Shown: piece by piece, positions 19,807 to 29,892 of the stretch
How the letters are laid out: every line of letters starts with the position of its first letter
How positions within the stretch are numbered: position 1 is the first letter of the stretch
Assembly: GCF_963678635.1 (NCBI RefSeq)
Contig: NC_087063.1
Span: 56,738,759-56,798,758 of the forward strand
DNA length: 60,000 nt
From: Symsagittifera roscoffensis
Taxonomy: Eukaryota > Xenacoelomorpha > Acoela > Convolutidae
Direction: 5' to 3'
Position numbers and translations under genes: made by a program
The notes under the pieces: generated by a model
The model's input: only the letters and a program-made list of their open reading frames with translations
Told to the model about the DNA's origin: nothing
Databases searched by the model: none

Positions 19807-22030
19807 AAACAGAGGGCTAGGCAACGCATTGGCGGATCCTGAGGTGGATAATGAAAATACGTCGAGGCAGAGAGTCAAGGCCTGGATCTCGACCAGAACG
19901 AAATTACGTGGGACCGACAGGGTTACACCGCCACTAGTGACGCCACTCGTGGATAACGGGGCAGCACTAGAAGAAGCCTTAAAAAACATAGTGGACAGTT
20001 TAGGAGAACAAAATGAACAGATGTCCATAAGAATGAGTGAACTAGAAAGGGCAGTTCACATTGAAAGAGAAATTCTGCGGGAAGAAATAAACCGCAATAG
20101 ACAAGAAGTTGGCAGGAGCGAAAAACGCTTGAAAGAAAGAACGGACGAGCATATGGCGAAGAACTTGTCGCGAATGACAAGAGAAGCGGAACAGCGAGAG
20201 TTACGCTTAAGAGACGACATGGAGAAGTTAAGAGTTCAGCAAGAGCAGTCTCCTGGGACTCTTGACACAAAGATAGACGCGATGATGGAGAGGCGAACTC
20301 AGGCTATCATGGATAGGTTGGACGGGCTACTAAGCAGCAAGAGTGGACCAAAAAAAGGAGAACCGAACTTGGGAGGTCCCAGCAGGGAGCCGAAGGTGAA
20401 CTTCAATGAACATCAAAAGAGGAAGACGTATGGATCCACTAGAGGCAGGGGCAGTTCATCAGGCTATGCCACAAGGGGTAATGGAACATGGGGCCCGAAC
20501 AGTAGAGCAAGTTCAACGGGGAACAGACAGACCTCTAATGAACGACCAACACAAGGCACACATGCAACTGGGAGAAGTGATTCCTGTAACAGGGGGCATG
20601 CAAACCCGGGGAGGAGTCATGTGGGCCAAGCGGGAAACACTCACGGCGATTCGGATTGCAGGGATGCACCGCATACAGAGCCTTTGACAAGGTGTGAGGA
20701 CACTCAGGCGGGACACTCAAGGGATGCTACGGCAATGGCCACAGCATTTGAACCCCTAAACAGGTCTTTGGAGACATTCCTTACAAGGTTATCCAGAACC
20801 AATGAACGCAGTGAGAAGTCCAGAAGAGTCTTTAAGAAACCAAGATGCTATAAAGATGAATCTGATGGCTGTATTGATACCTGGATAGAGGTAATGAAGC
20901 TGCATTTCGAGGAAGAGGACTTGTCGGAGAGACAGGAATGCAGTGCGCTCACCAGCAACTTGAAAGGGACAGCCCTGAACTGTGTCATGGCCAAGAAGCA
21001 ATATCAGCGTGACACAGCTGAGAAAATCTTCGAAATTTTGTTAAACCGTTTCGGATCAGGGGTGCAGGGGCACCAAGCGATGATGCGCTTCGAGAAACGG
21101 AGGCAACGAGAAGATGAAACGATAGACAAGTTTCTCGATGACTTAGAAATGCAGAGAAGACGCAGCCAACCGGATGAGTCAAACCGAAGGATGAACCTGG
21201 CCGTAGCCTCAAAATTCATCGATGGTGTGAAGAATGATGAACTTCGAACGATGCTAGCAACGCATTACACACCACTATCAACCAATGCGCCAACACCAGA
21301 GGAGTTGAGGCTCAAGTCAAAAGAGTATCTTTTGTTGAAACCTCCTTCGAGATCTGGATACTACAAGAAAAATTATGGCAATTTTAACAACGGACCAGCA
21401 AACCAAGGGAACAATTGGTACAAACCGAGGGATGATATGGACAAGAGACGCTCTTGTGCCAATTGCAGTTCAACGGACCATCATGTGTCAGAATGCCCAA
21501 CTTACAAAGAAGGAATGAAAGCAATAAGTTTTAGCCTCGAGGACGAAGATGCGTCAGAACTGGACCATGAGGATTTCATGAGAGGAGTAATTGCAAAATT
21601 TGGCCCAAGGTGTTTCTTTTGCAACTTGGAAGGTCATTTTAAATCAGATTGTCCGCAATTCTGGGATGCAGTGGCAGACATCAAGCATCCAAGACATGAA
21701 GAAGCTTTGTCAGGAGTGAAAGTCAGCAAGGCTTGCCCTTTGAGTGAAGCGGAGGCACGCAGTAAGGATAAACTTCAAGAGCTGGCGGCAAAGAAATTGC
21801 AAGCGGTAACAGAGGAGACACGTGAACCGGAACCAGCAACTGCGGCCGATGACTTCAAGATCGATTATAGGGCAGCCGCGAGGGATGCTCTAAATAGAGT
21901 GCAGCAGGAACTGGTGACGAAAGAGATCGAACAAAAAGTGAAACTTGAACTGGAGAATGAGAAACTTCAGGAGCAACTGAATACCTTCGAAGCAACGGAG
22001 TTCGAAGAACTAAAGCACCAAGCAGTTTGA
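19625..22030 (+). CDS. gag: Gag of the giant element: coiled coil, capsid core, two zinc knuckles
   Basis: 801-residue open frame (true coding probably from about 19,680). Residues about 120-235 are strongly charged and heptad-like (E-R-A-V-H-I-E-R-E-I-L-R-E-E-I), a long coiled coil unusual for Gag. Residues 240-350 are Gly/Asn/Arg-rich. Residues about 385-545 carry the capsid pattern (W-I-E-V-M-K-L-H-F, K-G-T-A-L-N-C-V, F-E-I-L-L-N-R-F). Two CCHC knuckles of form C-x2-C-x4-H-x4-C start at C611 and C663 and would bind genomic RNA. A second charged helical tail closes the protein. At about 800 residues it is roughly twice a usual gypsy Gag. It ends with a stop overlapping the protease frame, either programmed frameshift or damage. 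Confidence 0.88.
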   Translation: MGLKSASIVRPRRMRHTSEEETGTMDKFGVVRTISKEVNAPDQSRDFAIITNSELQTGESRNRGLGNALADPEVDNENTSRQRVKAWISTRTKLRGTDRVTPPLVTPLVDNGAALEEALKNIVDSLGEQNEQMSIRMSELERAVHIEREILREEINRNRQEVGRSEKRLKERTDEHMAKNLSRMTREAEQRELRLRDDMEKLRVQQEQSPGTLDTKIDAMMERRTQAIMDRLDGLLSSKSGPKKGEPNLGGPSREPKVNFNEHQKRKTYGSTRGRGSSSGYATRGNGTWGPNSRASSTGNRQTSNERPTQGTHATGRSDSCNRGHANPGRSHVGQAGNTHGDSDCRDAPHTEPLTRCEDTQAGHSRDATAMATAFEPLNRSLETFLTRLSRTNERSEKSRRVFKKPRCYKDESDGCIDTWIEVMKLHFEEEDLSERQECSALTSNLKGTALNCVMAKKQYQRDTAEKIFEILLNRFGSGVQGHQAMMRFEKRRQREDETIDKFLDDLEMQRRRSQPDESNRRMNLAVASKFIDGVKNDELRTMLATHYTPLSTNAPTPEELRLKSKEYLLLKPPSRSGYYKKNYGNFNNGPANQGNNWYKPRDDMDKRRSCANCSSTDHHVSECPTYKEGMKAISFSLEDEDASELDHEDFMRGVIAKFGPRCFFCNLEGHFKSDCPQFWDAVADIKHPRHEEALSGVKVSKACPLSEAEARSKDKLQELAAKKLQAVTEETREPEPATAADDFKIDYRAAARDALNRVQQELVTKEIEQKVKLELENEKLQEQLNTFEATEFEELKHQAV

Positions 22031-23155
22031 GCAGGAAACTTAATGTGATCTCCGGTCAGAGGTTCGGCATGGTGCCGCAAGGAAGCAAGATACAGTCGAT
22101 AATCTCAGTGGCTGGACACCAGGTAATCAGAAATCTGAGTGAACCATCAGAGTTCACTTTGATGCATTTGGACATATATGCAGATTATCTGAGGCAGGTG
22201 GAGCCACGCACCGAGTCGAGAGCTGTGCGAGCACTACTAACGACGGGTGGCCCTCGCATGAAGAAACTTCATGGACGCTACCTAGAGGTCTATGGGCCGT
22301 ATCAAGTGATGCTGTACGTGGATGGAATCAGTATCTACACCAGGACTTATGTAACAACAAATGATGACCAAATGGGGCAGATCTATTTGTGTGAGGAGGA
22401 ACTCAAAGTCCGCAGGATAGGCCATGACGCCATGATGGAACAAGACGCAGTACACATTGGGTATGAAGCAGATGTGACCGCACATCTGCTCGACCCCAAC
22501 GGAACAAAAATCGGAGTCACAGGGCTTCTGGACACAGGAGCGGTAGTGAGCGTGATGCCGATGAAAACTTAGGAAAGAATGGGCTTCACGCGGGAAGATC
22601 TAATTCCAACGAATCTCCGACTGGCCGCCACCAATCGAGGATCTATTTACGTAGACCGGAAGAACACCAATAACGGTCCTCCACATGGGAGGACGGGATC
22701 TTTGGATGAGCTTACTGGTGGTAGAGAATTTGGACGACGCCGACCAATTCATCTTGGGCAGAGATTTTGTCAGGAATTTTGACGTGATGATTGACTTGAA
22801 CAACGGTCTGATACGGATTAGAAACCCGGACCGGAAGTATGATAAGAGACCAATTAATAGGATAATAGCAGACGAAAACAAGGTACCAGTTTTTTTAGAT
22901 AGAAAGGTAAAACTACAGCCAGAACAAGCTGTGGTGGCAATTTTTAGAATGAGAAATTTGAATTCGTTAAGTGATAGTAAACAGGTTTGCTTAGTACCGA
23001 ATCCAAATAGTCAGAGTTCGGTGATCTTAGGCCGGAGCTTCTTGGTAACGCGAAACGGACTGTGTCAGTGTGTTATTGAACACACTGGACACCACGGTTT
23101 CAATCCAGCGTGGAAAGAAGCTTGGTTACGCTTTACCGATGAGGACCGACTATGA
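22027..23155 (+). CDS. Aspartic protease region of the giant element (broken)
   Basis: The frame from 22027 holds L-L-D-T-G-A-V-V-S-V-M-P with catalytic D169, then a TAG at 22570-22572. It continues in frame to about 22,680, where the sense shifts to the frame covering 22685-23155. That frame holds F-I-L-G-R-D-F, the second retropepsin landmark, followed by F-D-V-M-I-D. The first about 150 residues are a folded-looking segment of unknown role. Protease sits between Gag and RT as expected and would cleave the polyprotein. One stop and at least one frameshift inactivate this copy. Confidence 0.82.
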
Positions 23156-23673
23156 GGAGACACAAAACTTGAAGAAATACAGTGTGAAAGACTGTCCTTA
23201 TCATGCCAATAAAGATCAAATTTTAAAGATGATTAATGAATTAAAATCTATTCATAAATTGTTTTCAATGAAATCCGAAACGGACGACGGCTTATCAAGC
23301 TGCTCGATTTTTCCGGAACGCCCCTCGTCTTATGAACTAGAATCTGACAAACCGGTTTTGCCAGAGATAGAATATTTAAAAGGGAAAATAGGTGAGGGAG
23401 ATTTCGAAAAAACGGCGGGACCTCCTAAATCGGAACGCAGATGTATTTTCAAAACATAAGACGGATATCGGTTGCTGTAATTTCGTCGAACACGAAATCG
23501 AACTAGAAGAGGGCGCCCTTCCCCATAGGGAAGGCGCAAGGAAAATGACGCCACACAAATCGGAAGCGTGCCGAGCGCAAATAGAAATGTTGCTTGAATA
23601 CGACATGATAGAACCCTCGAAATCTCCATGGGCTTGCGTGGTAGTAATGGCGAAAAAGAAAGGGGGCAACTGA
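23070..23673 (+). CDS. Protease-RT linker and RT N-terminus (two shifted frames)
   Basis: Frame 23070-23459 picks up after a shift near 23,100 with G-K-K-L-G-Y-A-L-P, a typical post-protease segment of gypsy Pol. It is followed by an acidic linker. Frame 23392-23673 gives the RT entry (H-E-I-E-L-E-E-G-A-L-P-H, E-M-L-L-E-Y-D-M-I-E-P-S-K-S-P-W-A). Two frameshifts, near 23,430 and 23,650, separate these from the RT core. Confidence 0.75.
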
Positions 23674-25247
23674 GATTTTGTTGCGACTTTCGTTACTTGA
23701 AGGCGGTAACGATAAAAGATGCGTACCCGATACCGCGAATAGACGAGAACCTATCTAAGCTTGGTGATGCCAAGTTCTTCACCACATTGGACTTAGGTTC
23801 TGCCTTCTGGCAGGTCCCTCTGCGGAAGAAGGACAGGGAGAAAACCGGATTCGCGTGCGAATTGGGATTGTACCAAAAGAAGAGGATGCCCTTCGGCTTG
23901 TGCAATGCAACGGCCACTTTTCAAAGACTGATGGCTCAGGCTTTGACGAGAGTGACCAAGAAGTACGGGAATCTCATGATGTGTTACGTGGATGACGTAT
24001 TCATAGCGACACCGACCCTGGAAGACCACCTTGATAGGCTCGATGAGGTCATTGGATGCATGAAAAGAGCAGGATTGAAGTGCAAATCATCGAAATGTGA
24101 AATCCTTAGGGATTCGATTAAGTACCTGGGAAGAATGGTGGATAGGTATGGTGTGAGGCCGGACCCGGAAGCAGTGGAAGCAGTGTTGACATGGAAAGCT
24201 CCCAGAATGGACACACAGCTCCTGAGCTTCCCAGGGTTTGCCAATTACTACCGGGAATTCATAAAAGGATATGCGGACAAGGTGTATCCGATGAAGAAGC
24301 TGATGCGCAACAAGGGGAAAAAGTTCGAATGGAACGATGAGGCACAGGTTGCTTTCGAGAACATAAAGCGGGAACTGTGCGAAGCGCCAGTGCTAGGCAT
24401 GCCTACAGAAAAGGGCATGTATGTTCTTGACACAGACGCATCGGTAGTGGCCATCTCAGGAATTTTGGATCAAGAGCAAGAACGGAACGGAAGAACAGTT
24501 CTCCGTCCCATTGCATACGGCAGCAAGGTCTTGAGTGACACAGAGATGAAATATGGCGCACCAAAAGCAGAAATGTTTGCAGTAGTCTCCTTCGTGGAAA
24601 AATACCGTGCATACTTGGGGAGCGCTCCCTTCAAGTTACGCGTGGACAACAGAGCGTTATCCTGGTTGAAGACCTACTCGATGAATCAGAGTTATATTGG
24701 TAGATGGATAGTAAGATTGGATGGCTAACATATGATAATCGAACATAGGATGCGTGATAAACACCAGAATGCTGACAACCTCAGCAAGAAAACTGAGTTC
24801 TATGAAAGATTGGAGCAGAAGCAGGCCAATCAGGCGGAAATAAAGGAGGAATTCTCGTTTCTGGACAAAAAAACTTATGAAGCGCTTCCCTTAACGAGAT
24901 GGTTGGATAAGTCTGGACATCCAATTCCAGGGCATCCTGAGTTACCTGTAGAGAAAGCAGCCGAGATAAAGATCCTATCCAGGGAGGACCCGGTCCCCTT
25001 GGATCTGTTGCTGCGCTCGAATCTGGTCCAGCAAGAGCTCTCTCGCATGAACATAAACAGCCTCTCATTATTGGATAGAACGGTGCAAGTCACACCACAA
25101 GTGATGCGGATATTGGGTGGATTGTTAGAAAGAGAAGTGACCAGAGATGACCCCGAGTGGACAGCAGCAGTGGCATCGCTAACAGTCAGTGAGAAGGTGA
25201 AGATCATGCCGTCCAGACGACAGCACGAAGAGAACGAGAGGGATTGA
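23628..25247 (+). CDS. pol: Reverse transcriptase and RNase H of the giant element
   Basis: The 366-residue frame has the RT core. L-D-L-G-S-A-F-W-Q-V at 54-63 holds the first catalytic Asp, M-P-F-G-L-C-N-A is at 87-94, and Y-V-D-D at 120-123. The thumb and connection include F-A-N-Y-Y-R-E-F-I. RNase H follows with D-T-D-A-S (268-272), the E in A-P-K-A-E-M-F-A-V, and R-V-D-N-R-A-L (D340). A TAA at 24726-24728 interrupts the RNase H tail. The same frame resumes at 24732 with I-E-H-R-M-R-D-K-H-Q-N-A-D-N-L-S, the usual RNase H end, then an unassigned segment to 25247. All catalytic residues are present, so only the breaks disable it. Confidence 0.93.
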
Positions 25248-26162
25248 AGGACAATAGTTCAGCAACTAGTATCCTCAATACCCCACGAGAGTATAACCAG
25301 TACTTCTTACGGACAGAAAGAACAGGGGAGCAGCAAGCGAAAGAAAACCGTCACCTTTGTGGACCAGGATAAGTAAGGTGAAAAGGTAGAACAAAATCTG
25401 CTGCAAGACTATTTGTCCGGTGAGACGAATGATGAGAAGAACCAGCGATCACAAGATCAACACACGGGACAAGAAAATTTGTCCGGGGAGTCTGAGATAG
25501 AGGAGAAAATTCCTGATGAGAAACAGGACCTAGAGAACAAGGTTTTGTCCGGGGAGTTCAGATAGATGCGAAGAAGGCACAGACATGATCTGAAGGAGCG
25601 TGCAGTTTCCAGCACAACCTCTTCGACGGATGACGATTCCCGAAACTCAGGAATGGACACCTATTCAGACAGGAACTCGAACTCGGGATCAGAACTGTCA
25701 GAACTAGCGATACACACACTACTAGTGGAAACTCGGGCAAGGGACTTGGACAGAGAGGTGTACCAGGATCCTGACAGCGATCGCTACCTTATACCAAGCG
25801 AAAGAGTCTTTGACAACGCAGCGGATGACTTGGAGACAATAGCGGTATCGAAACGTTCGTTAAGCCTGTTGCCGCAGAAAGAGGTAGTCAGGACTGATCT
25901 TCAGCCGTTTAAACAAGAAACACAGCCGTTGGCGAAGATTTGGTGCGTTAAGATGGAAGAAGACACACACCAGCCCAACGGACTGAATAGTCAGATGAGG
26001 GCCATGAAGACGTACTTAAAGGCGAGATACCGACTCTCGGATCTTCTAAGGGCGCAGAGAAATGATCGCATGACAAGCAACCTGAAAAGGTGAATCGAGA
26101 ATGGTTCTCCGGATAAAGGGGACCTCGAGGAAGATAGTTATCGCATCCTGAGACAATACTTC
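25248..26162 (+). CDS. Acidic spacer between RNase H and integrase, with L-S-G-E repeats
   Basis: Together with the tail from about 24,800 this makes some 450 codons between RNase H and the integrase zinc domain, where Ty3/gypsy elements usually have few. One frame runs through, broken by stops at 25245, 25374, 25563 and 26091. The product is acidic, with three L-S-G-E units about 25-30 residues apart (near 25,411, 25,480, 25,549), a K-R-K-K-T-V-T-F motif and a Ser/Thr/Asp-rich stretch. The last third (T-H-Q-P-N-G-L-N-S-Q-M-R-A-M-K-T-Y-L-K) looks helical. No domain is recognised. It may be a captured module or a regulated linker cleaved by the protease. Confidence 0.6.
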
Positions 26163-27930
26163 ATGCAGAAGGAAAGGAGGTTATTTTTGAACAAGGACGG
26201 GATTGTGGCTTGCAAAAGAAGGGAGGAAGACAGAGTCCTATATAAGTATAACGCGATAGTGTTACCGCAACTCTATCAGACAGAGCTATTATTCAGGTCA
26301 CGTGATCAGATGGGCCATCAGGGGATCGACAAAGTATATCAGAGGATCCTGAAGCGCTTTGAGTGGCCTGGGATGAAAAAAAGCATGCGAGAAGTGGGTA
26401 ACAGCATGTCTGTCATGCCAACAGGTCAAGGATCCAAGGAAGTTGCGATTTCCTTTACAATCGATCGAGTCGTCTGAATTCAACGAGGTGGTGCAGATAG
26501 ATCACCAAAAGATATACATGACAGACAATGGTTATAATCAGGTGCTGGTCATGATAGATCATTTTACGAAGTATGCAGAGGCCGTGCCCTGCATAACTGC
26601 CTCGGCGGAAGAGACATGCGACCACCTGATCAATACGTGGTTAGCAAGACTTGGTTGTCCGATGACGTTTCAATCGGATAATGGAACAGCTTTCGTAGGA
26701 GAGCTTACGAAAGCGCTTATGAGACGCTCACAGGTCGCTCAGGCTCACTCCACGACATACCACCCTCAGACGAATGGCTTAGTGGAAAGACAGAATAGGA
26801 CGTTAGTGTCGATGCTGAGAGTATTTTATTCCAGGTACATGACCGATTGGGACAGATACCTTCCACAGGTGATGGGAGCATATAACAGCACGCAACACTC
26901 CACCACCGGAGTCAGTCCACACATGATTCTAACTGGACACGAAAAGTCTTTACCCTTAACCTTCTTCTACCCAGAGTATGAGGGAAAGAAAACGTCCCCA
27001 CAGGTCTACTCGAGGGATGTGATCAGACGCTAACTGGAGTTGAACGATTTGTGTAGACGAAATACTCAGCAAGCACAGGCAAGGCAGAGGAAAAGATTCG
27101 ACAAGAAAGCAGCTGGTGCAAATGCTTACTCGGTGGGAGACTACGTATGGGTATTTCAGAACGTTATACCACCGAAAGGGACGAAAAAGCTCTTAAAAAA
27201 ATGGAGGGGACCCTTCATGATTATAGAGGTGCACCAGGAGGGACGCTTTTATAGACTGAGTACTGGCCGAGCCGCCCACTACGAGAACATCAAGCCACAC
27301 AATCCATCGACAGAAGACTGGTGTATACCTGCAGACATGGAAGAAGGGGATTATCTTATGATGGATCCTGCTTGTGAGGTCAACGAGAAGGGCACCAGGG
27401 AGAAGAACGATGGAAACGAAGTCGTGGAGGAGGGTACGGATACACCGCTGGACCTGGATCCAAACGAGGAGATCGAAGCAAACGATGAAACCTTACCCTA
27501 CGCAGAGGAAGATTGGCAGGATCCCGAACAGATAGAGGTTCCCAAGAGCTTGGAACCGGATCTTCCGTTCACGATTCAGACTCGTCAGAAGGACGGGACG
27601 AGACCAAGAAATAAATACAATCCTTACGGTGACGACTTCGTAGTGGACAGGATAGATCTGAAGAAGATAGTGGAGGAAGTAGTGGGTCTAGAGGAAATAA
27701 CTGTGTCACAAGACATTGACATAGTCGATGATCACGACGATGAGTGGGTTGACGAGTGGTCAAAACCCAAGGTAGAATTCGACGACGAGCAACAGCAGCC
27801 ATATGAACAAGACTTGACGAACCTGCGTGTCTTAGAGTGGCTGAATGAAATGACCTCGGGTCCTGAGGAGACCAGTGTCACGATTCAAGACGTAGATCGT
27901 GAATGCATGAAATACATCAAAGCCGAATGA
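26163..27930 (+). CDS. Integrase of the giant element with GPY/F module and acidic tail
   Basis: The N-terminal zinc domain starts in 26163-26477 (G-H-Q-G-I-D-K-V-Y, F-E-W-P-G-M). The first expected His is Arg, and the C-x-x-C lies in another frame after a shift near 26,400. The core at 26443-27033 has D20 (V-Q-I-D-H-Q-K-I), D79 (F-Q-S-D-N-G) and E115 (N-G-L-V-E-R-Q-N), the D-D-35-E spacing. A TAA at 27031-27033 precedes the C-terminal part, which resumes in the same frame. This has R-K-R-F-D-K-K, Y-S-V-G-D-Y-V-W-V and K-K-W-R-G-P-F-M, the GPY/F module. An acidic tail of about 200 residues follows. It inserts element DNA into the genome. Confidence 0.92.
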
Positions 27931-28657
27931 GATGATACTTCCTGGGCTGCCCAGGAAGGACGACTACTCATTCCAGCTTCTAACCTCGACTTGATACCCG
28001 GTATGCGATCGACGGGGACGTCGATGGATATTTTTGTCCGGGGTGTGTGGGGGTAGGACTTACCCACAATGAAAACTTGATAATAAAAAATTAAGAATAG
28101 CAAGAGAAACAGGAGACTTGGATGCAGAAACAGGCAAAAAACCGAAGAAACCTGACATAGGCAGGGTAGTTGAGTCATATTTTAACTTACCAAATGAATA
28201 TTCAAGTAACATAATACTAACAGACAGTGATTTCATACTCACAAATAGAACATGTGCGATAGCAATCACAGCAGACATGAGTTTTAGGACCGCGTTAGCG
28301 GCAGACTTTAGGAAAGAATACAAAAACGTGGAATTCCTCTGGAAGCAAAGACCAGGGATAGGGGGCGTAGCGGCCTTACCTCCGGCGGCGTCGCAGATAC
28401 CGGGAAACTACCTATGCTTCTTGGTAACGAGGGCGACGGAGAAGCAGCACATGGACCCAGAGAACCTAGTCTTGTCCTTGACGAGGCTGAGGGACTTCCT
28501 CGTGGAAATGGACGTGAAGGAGTTCTCGCTTCCAGTCTACGATCCAAACAGAGGAAGACTGCATCCTCCGGTATTATACGCGCTTGTACACGTGATATTC
28601 TCTGATACGAAAATACAAGTATATCTACATAAGAAATATTACTTAAGTATAGGCTGA
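27931..28657 (+). CDS. Macrodomain-like (ADP-ribose-binding) C-terminal module of Pol
   Basis: Coding sense runs past the TGA at 27928 and, with two small shifts near 28,045 and 28,090, enters the 179-residue frame at 28118-28657. The landmarks follow single macrodomains of the TARG1/OARD1 kind: hydrophobic strand T-C-A-I-A-I (45-50), A-L-A-A-D-F-R-K-E-Y (60-69), G-I-G-G-V-A-A-L (80-87), L-C-F-L-V-T-R (99-105), a helix L-T-R-L-R-D-F-L-V-E, then S-L-P-V-Y-D-P-N-R-G-R-L (127-138), and V-H-V-I-F-S-D-T-K-I-Q-V-Y-L. Such domains bind ADP-ribose and some remove it from proteins. The usual Gly-rich loop is altered (Y-D-P-N-R-G), so activity is uncertain. The assignment rests on pattern, not a search. 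Confidence 0.62.
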
Positions 28658-29070
28658 GTGACGTGCGAGAGGGTGTTAGGCCAAAGACTAAGTTGTATGT
28701 AATATGTGATATGTTTATTATGTTATGTTATGTTATGTTATGTGTTAGGTTATTAGGATCGTGGGTAAGAAGGGGTTAGTGACAGTGGACAACTGAATGA
28801 CGATCTTAGGAATAGATCCAAAGTTTGGACTGTCCAATCTTAGGTCGAATTCCAAAATTTTAGAGACCGATTGATTTTAATAAATTTTAGGATAAATATA
28901 TTTTTATCTGAACTGGTTTTAAGCAAATTTTAGCATTTTAACGATACATATTAAGATGAAACTGACAAGTGTGATATTGGTGACCTCTTTTCTAGTTCCT
29001 GATTGATCGTTTAATTACCCACTTGAGTCAAATCTTTGAATCAAAACCGAATCGAACTTGAAAGAATAGA
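28658..29070 (+). other. Spacer between the two coding units
   Basis: About 410 bp without coding sense. It contains five TTATG units (28718-28742) and a pyrimidine-rich stretch ending CTCTTTTCTAG at 28995. It would be a plausible place for a splice acceptor or internal promoter feeding unit 2. Confidence 0.5.
28984..28995 (+). promoter_or_regulatory. Candidate splice acceptor for the second coding unit
   Basis: CCTCTTTTCTAG fits a metazoan 3' splice site and lies 75 bp before the ATG at 29071. A donor would have to lie in the leader. Spliced subgenomic mRNAs are the usual way retroelements express a downstream frame, but I have no direct evidence here. Confidence 0.3.
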
Positions 29071-29892
29071 ATGGATAACTTCAACTTGGATGAATTGATG
29101 GACCTGGCAGAGGCATATGTGGGACCGATGGTAGATGCGATCTATCGTCAGCTGATCGATCGAGACTTCGCTCTGGAGGACCCAGAGGTAGTCATGTTGC
29201 TGACAGCCCTGATCAACATCTTGGGGCATGACAACCGTGGGGACCGCCCCACGGAAGTCCTGTTGATGGCAGCATATGGAGAAAGGGGAGTACTAGACCG
29301 CCCGAACATGAGAGTGATGAGGTGGAGAAACGGGGCTCTCTCAGGGAGTGACTTGGCGAATGAGCCTGGATTGGGAAGTTCTAGGACTTACCAACCAGGT
29401 GGGATGCCTATGCACTCCAAGCCCAAACCTGGGCTGACGAGAATGCATCAGGAGATGAACAGCGAGGCTGCCTCGTCTGGTTCACCACTGAGAGCAGCTG
29501 TGCCACCAAAAAGGGCGAAAGTAGGACAGAAGGTTCAGCCGAACCAAACCATGCAAGATCTGGATGAGACGAACGATGAACTGAAAAGTACGAGGAAGGA
29601 GCTGGACGAGATGACCAAAAGTATGCTCAAGATGGAGGGAGATCGAGACATGTGGTGACAATTGTTCGAAGACTGCAACAAAAAGCAGGGTCAAGAAATT
29701 GAGCGCTTGAGGCAGGACTACAAAGAGCGATCGGAACAGATGGCGTTGACAACGGCCGTGGAGAAAGTGATACCTGCAAGGAATATTCCTCGTGGGCAGT
29801 CCCCGATGGAGCTCTTGACGCCTCGAAATGAGTCAAACAATAGAGACACGGCTCCTGACAGAGACAAATCGAGTGACGATCCCGGATCCTAG
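29071..29892 (+). CDS. Unit 2 N-terminal protein: helical head, basic patch, coiled coil (unknown)
   Basis: Starts at the ATG at 29071 after the non-coding spacer. Residues 1-55 are helical and hydrophobic-acidic (L-D-E-L-M-D-L-A-E-A-Y, P-E-V-V-M-L-L-T-A-L-I). Residues 90-150 are Gly/Pro/Ser-rich with P-P-K-R-A-K-V, possibly a nuclear localisation signal. From about 155 a coiled coil begins (L-D-E-T-N-D-E-L-K, R-K-E-L-D-E-M). It continues past a TGA at 29656-29658 in the same frame to 29892. The sense then moves to the frame of the SGNH segment within 29828-29892. No family is recognised. The architecture (head, linker, coiled coil) parallels the element's own Gag N-terminus, so it may be a scaffold. 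Confidence 0.65.

Noticed and set aside
19218-20270. Long minus-strand frames opposite gag
   Set aside because: Shadow frames of a GC-richer coding strand. No domain, and the plus strand has clear Gag features.
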